Below are positions 22,320 to 34,094 of a DNA stretch of 64,000 nucleotides, piece by piece. The position numbers were made by a program, and so were the translations under genes. Where the stretch lies: the NCBI GenBank assembly GCA_010093605.1, contig MU004185.1:951334-1015333 (forward strand), given 5' to 3'. Below the pieces are notes generated by a model. That model worked only from the letters and a program-made list of their open reading frames with translations, ran no database searches and was not told where the DNA came from. Each line of letters begins with the position of its first letter. The first letter of the stretch is position 1. Source of the stretch: Lophium mytilinum (lineage: Eukaryota > Ascomycota > Dothideomycetes > Mytilinidiales > Mytilinidiaceae).

Positions 22320-23921
22320 ATGGCTGAGGATGCGGCACGAACCGACCCCGCGGTGGAGGTGAAGCCTACCGTCAGCGAGACCGCTGGAGAGACCAAAATT
22401 ACTGGAGAGACGCTTACTGCTGGACAGACGCCCGCCGTGGGAGAGAATGGAGCTGCCAACCCTGCTATTGGAGAGACGTCAGTCGTGGGAGAGAAGCCGC
22501 CCGTTGTGGACGACAGACCGTCTGTGTTGATCATTGGGGGACTAGGTGTGTATACGCATGTTGCACTGCTGCCGTTGGGCGGTATACTGGTGCATGGAAG
22601 GTCGAGCTCGCGCTAATATCAGTTTGCAGGATACATCGGCCGCTTCCTCGCCCTTCACATTCACCAAAACAACCTCGCATCTGAAGTCAGACTCGTCGAC
22701 AAACACCTCCCCGAGCTGGCCTGGCTGGCGCCCGAGTTCAAGGAAGCATGCTCGCGCGAGAAGTTCATGCAGGCCGACGCTTCACGAGAACGTGCGTACC
22801 TCCATTACCTACCCCACACTATAGGCAATAGTATAGCCTGATATACACCTTGGTTACACCATGCTGACTAGGTACCTGTTTTGGCTATATAGAATCCCTA
22901 CAGCGCATCTTCGATCGATCGAGCGGCAAACAGTGGGACTACGTCTTCAATTGCGGGGGTGAGACCCGCTACTCCCAGGAGGATGAGGTGTACCGCGTAC
23001 GTTCCCACGCTCTATCGCTTGCGGTGGGCAAGGAGGCGGCGAAGCGTGGTGTCAAGGTCTTCGTTGAGATGAGCACGGGGATGCTATACAAGCCGGACAG
23101 CGTGCCGCGGAAGGAGACGGACAAGTTGAAGCCGTGGCTGAAGCTCGCAAAGTGGAAGCTCTCAGCGGAAGAGGACCTGGCCAAGATTGAAGGACTGAAC
23201 CTCATGGTGATGCGTATGGCACACGTTTACGGGCCTTACACCAGCAAATTTATTTCCACCGCGCTATGCATGGCGAGAGTATACCAGTTTTGGGGGAAAG
23301 AGATGAAGTGGCTGTGGAAGGGGGATCTAAGAACCAACACGGTGCACGTTGAAGACATTGCGAGGGCATTATGGACAGGTGCGGAATGGTATTGCAAAGC
23401 GCCTTCGCCGAGGAAACCAGTGCCAATATTCAATTTGGTGGATCAAGGGAATACTTGTGAGTCCCAGTCTTCACATCTGCCAGATGTCCTTCTAACCCCT
23501 TCACAGCCCAAGGCGACATGGCAAAACTCATGCATGGAGTCTTCAACATCGACACTGGCTTCCATGGTACTATCATTTCAGCGTTCGCTCGTCTGAATCT
23601 CGATCACGTCGTTGACGACGTTAATGACGAGTTACTCGACCCTTGGGCAGATCTCCAGACAAAAGCGAATATCAGCCAGTCAACACCTCTCAGTCCCTTC
23701 ATGGAGAAGGAGTTGCTAAAGGACACCGATCTGAGTCTTGACGGGAATAAATTCGTAAAGGAGACAGGATTCAAGTAAGTTGCAGCCTCACTAATGCTAT
23801 CTCGTGAACATGATAATTTCCTAGATGCTGATTGGTCCCCAGATACAACCACCCAAAACTCACGCAACAAGAAATCGAAGCCGTGATCGAGAGCTACCGA
23901 AAAATGGGATGGTGGCCGTAA
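22320..23921 (+). CDS. Atypical NAD-dependent epimerase/dehydratase (extended SDR)
   Basis: Five exons, join(22320..22545, 22630..22791, 22893..23456, 23507..23774, 23843..23921); introns of 84, 101, 50 and 68 nt; 432 aa. Residues 1-68 are a low-complexity region with repeated GET/GEN/GEK motifs. The Rossmann fold starts at VLIIGGLGYIGRFLA, whose GGLGYIG binds NAD(P). Later blocks are DYVFNCGGETRY, VFVEMSTGMLY, MRMAHVYGPY and NTVHVEDIARALW. At the place of the family's catalytic YxxxK the sequence is WLKLAKWKLSAEE, so the Tyr is replaced and only the Lys seems kept. It may bind nucleotide without classical dehydrogenase or epimerase chemistry. The C terminus (HPKLTQQEIEAVIESYRKMGWWP) is typical of this fungal group. 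Confidence 0.88.
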
Positions 23922-25039
23922 AGCACCACCTAGTTCTACTTTGAAACACGCCCCCGGAAAGATGTTCAGAAGTCTTGTTCACCGCCTTGCAAGCGTGAAC
24001 AGAATCACCCGACAGCCATCCTATCCACACGACCAACCACGGCCTCCTGTCCGCGTACGGAAGCAGAGTTGCAACGCTATGACTCTACTCATACCAATAC
24101 CACATGATACCACTTTTAATCCCCGCCGCTACTGCGCCCTCGCTTCCTTCGTCCCGCATCCTCGAAATGGGAACCTTCCGACTCCGCATGGTGATCGGCC
24201 GCTCTCTAATTAAAAGACAAGCGAGCGCTCCGCAACGTCATATATTCCCTCGTTTTCCGGTGTTTTCTATCGTCATCAGTCGTTTTAGCAGCATACCGTC
24301 GTGCCTGTACCCGTGCTTTTTGGATGATTCCTTTCTGGCATGTTTTGGAGCGTTTGAGACATATCCCCGTTTGGTTTTTATTCTCTAAGTTTTGTTTATG
24401 GATTGGATAGGACTGGATGGGTTGGGGTGGGGGGAAGGAAGGAGGGTAGAGGAGCGGGATAGGATGGGATGGATAGATGTTGATGGATACCACGATTTAT
24501 ACGGTGAGCGGGATGTTGGGTTAAGTTGTCACGTGTGCTGTGGAGGGATGCGTAGCTTACCTAGCATAAATATCTTTCTGAAGCTATGGATTTGGTGGAA
24601 AATGTGAGGTGAGCTGGTGTTCGGATAAAACTGCGTCCGACCGCGCCCCATGGGGGTTTGCAACAGTCGAAAAGAAGGCTCGTAATGGAGAAGTGTGGAG
24701 GTGGACTCGAGTGTCTGCGAGTGCGGTGGTGAGTTCCACCATCCAGCAACCCGATAACCTGCGTCTTCTACGTAAGATATAGTTCCTATCACTGTCACTA
24801 CTCTCTAGCCAACATACTTTTGGAACGATCATCATCACCACCATCATCAAGCCCCTTACCGCCTCCCACTCATTAGGTGCTTTCTTCTTCCAATTTACCC
24901 CCCCACCACTCCTCCCACTCTCCATCGCTTTCCTTTTCTCTTACTTTTGCTCTTCCACCCCTCACATACGATTGTGGCGGGGCGTTTGATGTACACGTCC
25001 CACCCCCGTTGTCTGTAAGTCATAGAGGTGTTGATTGAA

Positions 25040-25460
25040 ACCGGATCTCAGCGCGCCACGACCACCATGGTGGCAGAAGCCGAAGATTTTTGATGGAGAC
25101 GAGGGTTCAAGGTACCGAAACCATGTATACGAGGTGGAGAAGTTATTGATTCAACACCCAGAATCCAGTGCACCTCCGCCATGGGGCGCTGACGGCGCAG
25201 GTTTCGATCGAGACCAGACCCCAACGACCCTCCACCATCAAACTCTAAGAAGTTTGACATTGGTCCAACACCCAGGGCCAACGTCCCACCACCATCAATC
25301 CTTGAGAACCTGGGTGAGAACCTGGGTTTGATCGAGACCAGAATCCAACGACCCTCCTCTATCGAGACTTTTCTGGCGAGATTTTGATCCACCCTCTCCC
25401 CTCCGCCACCATCAGGGTCTGCAATGAACACTTTTGATCCAGCTCCCAGAAACCCTGATT
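25040..25460. repeat. Degenerate tandem repeat, about 50-70 bp units
   Basis: Units open with TTTGATC- or TTTCGATCGAGACCAG-like sequence followed by CCAACGACCCTCC and CCACCATCA. Examples begin near 25203, 25254, 25328, 25383 and 25431. The short block GAGAACCTGGGT is itself doubled near 25300-25320. On the reverse strand this gives a repetitive DGGGSL-type peptide, which I take as a by-product. Confidence 0.6.
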
Positions 25461-25854
25461 CCACCCTGCTCCTGCCCTGCCCTTCAGAATTCCAGAAGAT
25501 GAGAGATGTTTTATACCCGAGCAAGGGCAGAGGTCACGTGGATTACACATGACTTTCCGGTTTCCACGTGCCCGCCTTCTCCATTCTCGCCACGCCGTCT
25601 GGGAAAGCGAGGAGAGAAGGGAATCACGAGACAGTCACATGCTTTCTAAGACGCTTACTAAGCGGGTGGACTGGGGAGTATATCTTTCGCCTCCGAGGCC
25701 GAGAGGTGATGCAGAGTCGAGGAGGGGTTTGGGGTGTTCGATCAATATGAGAGATGGGAACGAACGATGGGAGAGAAGGGTGTGTCTGTGTTAAACAGGC
25801 ACAAAACTATGACGATATGTCCGCATGGTGGAGACAGTGTGGGTCAGAAAGCTA

Positions 25855-25925
25855 AGACGAATCTCCCATGGGTGGATTTGATTCGAAAAGGCCAGGACCA
25901 ATATTGCCATGGGTGGAGGAAGGTT
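25855..25925. repeat. Diverged copies related to the 25.0-25.5 kb repeat
   Basis: CCCATGGGTGGATTTGATTC and a second GCCATGGGTGGAGGAAGG lie about 45 bp apart, separated by a GGCCAGGACCAATAT segment. They resemble inverted or strongly diverged units of the upstream repeat. Alignment would be needed to settle the relation. Confidence 0.35.
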
Positions 25926-27266
25926 GGATCAAAAAAGCCTGCGCAAGACCTGATGGTGTGGATGCTGGGGATTGGTCGACAGCTTATGATGATGAACAGT
26001 ACCATACTCCTATGCTGACGCACTTTTCCATTCGCACAAGAAGCCAGTCTTCCTCCTATATACCCACTACCTCTCTCCACCACCCCACGAAACCGACGCC
26101 AACCAGCATCCCCCACACGCCCCACCCCCGTAAGTTCCTCTTGCTGCCGATCTTTGCTCCTCCAACCCCCTCCTCTCCACCCCATAGGGCCATCGACTGT
26201 GTCTTGTTGATCCCTCCCCTTCCACCCATCATCGCCTGCTCTTGAAGTTTTTACACAGCCATGGGAGCCAGTAGACTAAGTGTTGCCCCCCTCTCCATAC
26301 GAACACGCGATACCGCCTTTTACTCATCAATGAGTGTAGGCGGGGGTAGTTGAACCATCATATACTCTCGAGGCCGATTTTAGTCCTCCACCTGAGTCCG
26401 AATCCGCTCCCTGAGGAGAGACAGATCGGTTGGGGAGGGGAGGTTTTATAGATGCTGTCGGAGGGTGGGCACGTGGATGTCACGGGAATACAGCGACGCC
26501 AGCGGTGAGGGAATAGCGAATAGGCCAAAAAGGTAGCCGTAAAGATGAGATTTGCGGTATGAGGCATGAGCGTCACTTTTGCAGACTGGAAACCAGGTCG
26601 TTGTTATGAGGTATGTCGATGGAATTGAGGGGCTCTTCAAAAGCTGCATATAGAGGTGCACATGGGATAGCAATATGTCCAATGCGGAAGTCTCGAGAAA
26701 AGAGAAAGTTGAGGGAAGAAAGTCAAGCCATGTCACTTTGAAAACACCGGCTCCTGCATTGAAAGTGTATTCCGGCATGTTTTGAAACCCCTAAAAGTTT
26801 GACGAGGGCCACACTGTTTGTAATATGGCACAACCTCACTGTTGAATTCACTCGGCAGGAAGACCCTTCAAGATGATTCTCGCATTGCGCTCAACTAATA
26901 TCTCGCCACCAGACTCCCTTCTCGAGATTTATATACATGCGTAGCTTGACATCCGCCTCTTGCTCAGATCCTATGTCGAACCTACTTCTCGCGCCGTGCC
27001 ACCATAGCGCTCCAATTCCTCTTGATAGCGACAAACTTGACCGCTAAATAATCCTTTTGTGCGTCGCTTACGCGCTCGCTCGACGACGATGATAATGTGC
27101 TGTCAATGACTCGTCAACGCCCGCTAAATTTGAAGCCGATCAAAATGAGACGCCCCTTAACCTAAGACTCCAACAAAAGAAAGAACTGCCTCCAAAGTCC
27201 AATACCCGTGCCGCTGACAAGAGAAAGGATGCGATTTTGGCAGTGACGAAAACAAAGGAAATATGA

Positions 27267-30200
27267 TCACGAAGCCAACGACTGCTCGGACCCTAAAGAC
27301 ACGAGATTAGGAATCAGCGATCCCCTCTCAACCTTGAACGGTTGATCCGCCGGCCGTTTCTCCTTCCCCAACCCCACGAAGAACTCGCACACGAACTTCA
27401 GCTTTCCCCCAGGATAGTCAAACACGGTGATGACATCGCCGCTGTACAGTTTGCCAAACAGCACTCGGCCCTTGCCATCGTCCCGTTTAAGGTGGACGCC
27501 GTTGACCGAGATCCCGTTCGAGCTCCACGTGGTGATGCCGGTGTACAGCCCGTCCAGCTTAGTCCAGTCGATGCCCTTGGCTTCCAGCTTGCGGCTGTCC
27601 TCGTGGCCCTCCACGTGGAAGTAGATCTCGAAGGCTTTCTTTGGCACTCGCGAGTCATTCTTGTTGGCATACACGATGGTGTTTTCGGGGTGCCGGCCCC
27701 AGGAGTTGTTCGACTTATCGAGCTTTAGGACGAGTTGGGTAAAGGAGTCTGTTGACGCCATGAGCTTGCCTAGGCGCGGCAACGGGCGCAGAAACCCGGA
27801 ATCGGAAGAAAGCGCGGGAACAGAGACGCTGGAGTCGTCATCTAGGTTGGGTTCGGCCTGGGAGTCGTGGGAAGGGAACACCATGGTGTCTGGAATCTTG
27901 GACTCGCTGGCTGCTGCCTCAGCTTGAGCGACGAAGTCGAAGCCGCTTACACGAGATGCATACTCAAGAGTGTGCGTGGCCGGGTCGGATGGATCGTAGT
28001 AGCACGACGGAGTTTTTTGGATCCCTTGAATCCTCCGGTCATACTTGGCCTTCGGTGTGACCTCGCTGACCGACTCTCCAAGCTCTAGCGATGAGTGTTG
28101 CGGAACGTTGGGGGTGGTCGGTGTTGTAGGCTCGCTCTCCGTACCAGCGCCCGAGTTTGGTGACTGTGGCGAGGTCATGTTCAGTTCTCGCACCATGGAC
28201 TCAGCGCCGAGGAGACTAGGTGAGGACACCCCTCCGTCTAGTTGAGGCGGACGATGGAGGCGAGGAGACGACCGGCGAGCAGCTCCATTGGAGGATTCGG
28301 GAATAGAGAGCGCGGCATTTGCTTGAGTGCCTAGGAGACCTGAGCTGCGCAGTGCTCTCTGACTAATTTCCCCAAATAGCCGGTTTCGTCCTTGTGTAGT
28401 TTGTCCTTGTGTAGTTCCAGGAGTAAGAGGGGCATAATGGAAGCTATCCTGCTGGGGTTCCCCATCCTCCTCTTCGAAACCGGATTCTTCTAAGTCCCTA
28501 TCCCGAGTCTGGTACCGTGGGAACAGATTGTCGGGTCTGACGCGCTTAGAAGGGGGTTCTGGATCAGGATCAAAGAACTCGGCCACCTCGTCGTCATAGG
28601 CTGCATCTGCCTCCTCGTTGCGGCTTTCTGATTGGAACTGCTCTTTGATACTAAGCTGGGACAATTCCTCAGCGGGATCTTCCTCTTCTTCCTGGATGTT
28701 GTCCAAGCGTGCTTCAGGTCTGTCGATGCCATCAGCCAGCCAAGGATGTCTCAAGCACTCCAAATCCGTCAGGCGAGCATTCGGATCTACGTTCAGCATC
28801 TTTAGGAGCAGATCGATGCACTCTTCGGAAACACCGACCTCTCGCAGCGGCACGCCGTCCAAAGGTGTGTTCATGATGACGTTGAACATGGCCGATCCAC
28901 CACCTACTGCTGTACCCGCAAAGGGTGGGCTGCCGCAAAGAGAGCTCCACAGAACGCCAGCAAAGGACCAAATGTCGACGGATTGGCTGTATTCATTGTG
29001 GGTTTTCTTGTTGCTACCACGTGAACGTTTCCTCCCTTGAGCTGATAGCCACTCCCTGTAATAAGGATAGATTTCTACAAGATTGTTAGTAAAAGCGCAA
29101 CCTTGCATGTCAGACTGATGAACTTACCTGGAGCGCACCACAGGAGAGTTCCGCAGAACGTTTTGAGAAAGGTCTCGTTGTTCTTGACCAGTTTAGCAAG
29201 CCCAAAATCGGCAATCGCTACAGTGAGAGGCTTCTCAGACTTGATCAAAATGTTGTCAGGTTTGATATCACGGTGCGTGATATTCTTTTGGTGCAGATAG
29301 ACAAGCGCGCTGAGGACCTGACGCGCCATCATCTTGCCTTCTTCTTCGGAAAGGCGGCCATTTCTCTCGATGTAACCGGTGAGATCGCCATACTCGATGA
29401 GTTCCATCATGATGTAGAGATGAGAGCCGAAGTCGTGAAAGTCGATGTACTGGACAACATTAGGATGCCGTAACTCCTGCATGATCCGCATTTCATTATC
29501 GATCTTCTGGTCCATCTGCCCATTCTTCATAATGGCCTTCTTTTCGAGCTCTTTGGCAGCGATGGCGAATCCTTCGTTTTTAGTGGCAAGTTGGTAGACT
29601 GTTGCAAAAGCACCTTTTCCTAGCATACCTATGACAAAATTAGCTTTGGTAGTTTTGAACAATATTGGGCGCTTACCGACGACGTTGTATTTCTCTCCGC
29701 CGTTCCAATACATGCCGAATGTCGTTCTACCCTGCGCACTGGCCTTGAAGTGCTTGGCTACTAAGCGGGTTGGCATCGGTTTACCTTTCGTACGGGCTTC
29801 GTTTATTGCGCACCGGTTGACGTAATTTCGGAATTTCTCGTCGTAGGCTTCTTCGTGGCCTTCTCTTGAAGGAAATCGAACAACGAACTTGACCAAATCT
29901 TTGTCTAAGGTGCTTTGGATGCAAACAATCGATCCTTGGTCTAGTACACGTTGTGTAGGGTGGTGATGTGGGTCTCTGCATTTCAGAAGTACATCGTCCA
30001 CCACGGTACCGTTTGTCGACGTATCCTCAAGCATTAGCATGGAGTTTGTGTTGACAAATATCCGAAAGTGCTTGTTTGACGTCCGTTTAGCAGAGTCCGC
30101 ACTGAAAACGATGTCGCAGAGTGACGCATTTCTCCCAAAGTAAAAGCCCCCGAATGTGTTGATTGTATGAGAAGACATGCGAAGAGCTAAATCGTTTCCC

Positions 30201-30481
30201 GCAGTCGATTTCTTCTCGCCATCAATGATGATGGTTTCCTGCTCTTCTAAGTCGAGCCCGGATTCAACATTATCAAACGTTGTCAGACCCTCATTCTGAA
30301 GAACGTGTTCGGGTGTATTGACAGCAGCCTCTTGTACAATACGATAAGCTGCTATCGATGCCGGGTGTAGAATGCATAGCACATCCGAAATATCAGAGTC
30401 TTTGAGCCCAGAGTTGTTACGGCCTAGCCTCCGAGGATCGAGGGTTTGTTGCGTTAACGGTTGGGTGAGTTGGCTGTCCAT
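27267..30481 (-). CDS. RAD53: Rad53/Chk2-type checkpoint kinase (FHA-kinase-FHA)
   Basis: Three exons, complement(join(27267..29074, 29128..29628, 29677..30481)); 1037 aa after removing introns of 48 and 53 nt. SQ/TQ sites crowd the N terminus (DSQLTQPLTQQT), as in Mec1/ATR targets. FHA1 spans about 110-205 (GGFYFGRNASLCDI, TSTNGT). The kinase domain runs from about 265: glycine loop GMLGKGAF, Lys294 in AAKEL, HRD at 387-389, DFG at 409-411 and APE at 434-436. A long acidic Ser-rich linker leads to a second FHA near residue 900 (SWGRHPENT, SSNGISVNG). Two FHA domains flanking the kinase match yeast Rad53 and Neurospora MUS-59 more than one-FHA Chk2. It signals DNA damage and replication stress in the nucleus. 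The 48-nt intron is stop-free; see findings. Confidence 0.94.
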
Positions 30482-31897
30482 GTTCGGTAGTGAAAGGTAG
30501 GATCGTTGCGGGTATTGCGGTGAAATCTTGTGCAGAGTGAGTTTGAGCTATGTTGGTGGTGTAGCGCGAGGTTTCGTGGTTAGGCAACTAGGTGATGGGG
30601 GGGTGGTGAGTGACTAGTAAAATTGGGCAATCACTCGTGTCAGGTTAACTTATGTACCGGGAGAACGAGAGCCCGTGACTCCCGCGTGATGGAGTGCGTT
30701 GCGGGGGTAACGAAGCGGCAATGTGATCCTATGAGCCGCAGGAAGCCAGACGGTGAATGAAAGGTACTAAGTCGATCAAAAACACGTCTCTCCTAGCTCG
30801 GCACAGGGTCCAGCTCAGGAGGCTCATTCAAAGTTTGAACTTGAAGAGAACTGGCCCCGGTATTCCAAAATAAACGCGTCTTAGAGTGCTCAAACTGCCC
30901 GCAATTGATCGCTCAATAACGTCAACCAACGCCCTGCGGTTGGAGGCCGCCCTCTCGCGAGAGAAGAGAAACCTCAGAAGTCTCTCCCTTATACGATTAT
31001 GAAAGTAAAGCTTTTATATGGTCCTTTCGTAGGGCTGTCGAAGGTATACGAGGAGGTAGGAGGGGTCTTTCGCTGAGGGAGAGATCGAGGTTGTCTTCAG
31101 TCGCGGCTGGTACAGGAAAAAACTTCGCGATTACGGGCAGAGACCAGATAGAAGAGCAGCGCGTACTATCTTTATACCTCAAGGTCGGAAGGCGGCAAGG
31201 CAACAGATTGCCTTCTCATCGAGGATCGGTTGAGACGAGAGTGGACAGAGGGGATGCGGTGGAGGATAAACTTGCTGCTATTTGTAAGCCTCGTTACGGG
31301 TGAGTTTGAGGGACGACACATGGGTAAATCGCCTGTTCACTGACCTGTACAAGGTGTTGTTGGACCATACCAATGGTCCTGTGGGGATGTAGGAGGCTTC
31401 AGACAAAATGTCCGAGTCCATGAAGTTCGACGGCCAAGGCGCGGATGCGGGTTCGCGTGGTGTTTTAAGTGGTTTTGGCGGGGCAAGGCTGAACCTTGAA
31501 AATGACTAGTGATAATGTCAGGGGATAGTCCTAAAGCCTTATACTAAACGTGTTTGCACCTGGCTTTGTTTTCTGAGCTATTTTGAATTTGAGGATTTGC
31601 TTTACTCATCTTGCTAGCTAATTCGAACAGGTAAGCGCCTCTGCAGAGTATATGCAAACATAAACATGGGCTTGACCGCAAAGCGATACAGGAGCTATAT
31701 CTGGAAACTTCGAGACATGAGATAATTCCTCCATTTTCTAGGTCACTTAGGCTAGAGAGCTATATAGACTGGTTGTGTATCTATTGAAGCTAGATAACAG
31801 CCTTCCACAGCAAAATGAGAAGCCAAACCCAATGCCACGGGATGCCGCTTCTCAGCCTCACGCTCTTTGCCTCCTGTACCACACTTCCTCCACCAAG
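30482..31897. other. Intergenic, 1.4 kb, rad53 promoter side
   Basis: This holds the upstream region of the kinase gene and the 3' side of the glutaminase gene, both leftward. Sequence is unremarkable, with a more AT-rich part at 31500-31770. No gene is supported. Confidence 0.5.
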
Positions 31898-34094
31898 TCA
31901 CTTCCAGATGAGATCAGGCCCCTTCTTCCTTGCCAGAACCGCAAAGTGACCACCTGTCACCGGTCTCGCACGCCACGTATACTCCAAGCCGACGCTATCT
32001 CCGGTAACATGTACCCGATCGCAGAACGGATGAGTGTTCTTCCCATTCGAGATAAAAGCATATACATCATTGATGTACTGCTTCTCAGTGGCTCCACCTT
32101 CTTCTCCGCTTGCTGCGGCCCAAAAGCCCCAAAACGTGCTCATCCAATCGCCTCGCGTGTCTGCCTGGACGCCGGCTTCTTTTCGTGCAGTAGGGTAGAA
32201 AGCGTCCTCCATGTCAACGGCAGACTGCGGAAACGTCTTCAGGCCCAGTAAGACGTCGGGGTAAAGGTTGAAGGCGGTCGAGAAAGCGTAGTCGGCGCAG
32301 TCGTGGACATCAGTCGTTTGGAGCGTGAAATGCGGCGCTGCATCCCCACAGCTCTGGCCGATCCCGGTGCCGCTGCTGTTGTAGAGCTGAGACGCGTAGT
32401 ACAGGCCTCTATCCGAATATTTCTTGATGCCGGAGAGAACACCAAACGCGTTAAGCGCAACGGCGGACTTGATAGCAAGGTTAGTTTGGCCCGCTAGAGG
32501 GCCTGGTCCGTCGATTGTGCTGAGCTGCGATGGCAAGTAGAGGCCGTTATTCTCGTCGCTGAGAAAGTCGGCATACTTGGTGAGGGTGCTGGTGAATGTG
32601 CCTCCTGAGCCGCTCCAGATGCTATTACCGGTAGCTTTGGCGTACCAGAGAGAGGCGATGAGCACAACACTGCTGGCTTCGACAGGCATATGCTCTTCGT
32701 TTCCATTATCATGGCCGGTAGCGTTGGGATAGGTACCTAAGTCGTGGACGGGAAATGCTTGGTTGGGACCGCCGTTCTTGAGATATCGTAGTTCAGGCTC
32801 GAGAAGGAGGCGAATGTATTCTGGCGCGAGGACGTAAAAAAGGGGAATTGCTGGGAAGATGACGTCCAATGTGTTGATGTCTCCGTTTGAGGAGATTTCC
32901 TTCATAAACACTAGAACGTCGTCTGTATCTGTTGGGGTTGCTCCACCAGGAATGGTCAGCTCGATAGCACCAAACACCTGGCGGACAGTGAGAGCAAGAA
33001 TGTCCCGGTACTTTTCTCCACCCGCATCAATTGCTAGGTCGTGCAGTTTGTTCTCGAACGCGAGCGAGTCTGCACGTGCAGAGGAATGATCGTCCAAAAA
33101 GTGGATGAGGGCCGAAACTGAGTTGGGGTAAACAGATCGGAAGTAGGGTGTCCTGTGAGCGCCCAAATAGTTGATGGCATCCTCGTGATAGTGGCCGATT
33201 GCAAAGGTAACACAGGCAGCTGATGTGACATTTCCCAGATCGTGAGCATAGGCTGTGATAGTGTCGGCTGCCACCGTGGTACTTGCGTTACTCAGTTTTC
33301 CGAAATTTACAAACTGCCCTCGAATCGTATCCCGCTGACCCGCAGAGTATGTGAAGGACTTAGACCCATCACTCTGGCGGGAAGCAAAGACAACGGTGCC
33401 CCATTGAGCTGCGTTGTTTTTCTCTACAAACACTTGGGGTTTGCTGGGCGTCCACTCGTAGATTGACGTTTTGCCAGAAGTGGTTTGCGTTAAGCTTATC
33501 TGAGGGTTTGCATCAAAGTTGCCAGTGAAAGATTTATCGATGGCCGAGTACACCTGCACTGGAACGCCTTTGGATGACGCAACCGTTACCGTAAAGTAGC
33601 TAAACGGCAAACTTTGACGCACGTAGTTCTTCGGATCAACAGGCGAAAAGAATTCGAGAGAGAATTTTGCCGCACCAGCAGTCAATACGAAAGTCGAACG
33701 TGTCGTGGTGTATTCCCCGCTCACTACTGTTGCTGCCACGACATTGGCATCTCCGCCACCAAAGCCAAACAAGCTGTAAGTAGTCCATTTGTTGTTTTCT
33801 TCGACTCGGGCCAAGATGGACCAGCCTAGTTTCTGGCCGGTCCAGAACTCTGGAACGGCAGTAGGAAGATTAGTGGCTAGGTTTCCGGGCAGCCATACTG
33901 TGGGAGTTCCAATCAGCGTGAAGTTTACCGATGAGACGTACAAAGGCAACTATACCCGAGAGATATGGGCTGCGAACTGCGAGCGGATATGAAGGAGGCT
34001 GTATAGGACTGAAAGTGGGGCTTGCACAAGCTAGTGCAAGAATGGTGGTGATTATAGTCAAAATGGACGATATGACAGCCCGCGTCAATCCCAT
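31898..34094 (-). CDS. gtaA: Secreted GtaA-type glutaminase
   Basis: Two exons, complement(join(31898..33897, 33956..34094)), with a 58-nt intron; 712 aa. The first exon encodes a signal peptide (MGLTRAVISSILTIITTILALACA, cut near residue 24) and the conserved start of the mature enzyme (PPSYPLAVRSPYLS|VWLPGN across the splice). The body carries the blocks of the fungal glutaminase A group (DUF4964/DUF5127/DUF4965/DUF1793): LGWSILARV, LVFMKEISSNGDINTLDVIFPA, HDLGTYPNATGHDNGNEEHMPVEA and the C-terminal (alpha/alpha)6-like part ending WRARPVTGGHFAVLARK. It hydrolyses glutamine to glutamate and ammonia outside the cell. Alternative upstream ATGs in the same frame would bury the signal peptide, so 34094 is preferred. 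Confidence 0.93.

Larger units (their letters stand above)
23922..27266. other. 3.3-kb gene-free region with repeats
   Basis: It contains a G-rich tract at 24419-24446, a degenerate tandem repeat at about 25040-25460 with related copies near 25840-25960, and no domain-bearing frame on either strand. The part nearest 27267 is the 3' side of the leftward kinase gene. Confidence 0.5.

Noticed and set aside
29629-29676. Reading the Rad53 N-terminal part as one uninterrupted exon
   Set aside because: The 16 residues it adds interrupt the kinase domain just before the glycine loop and carry perfect intron borders.
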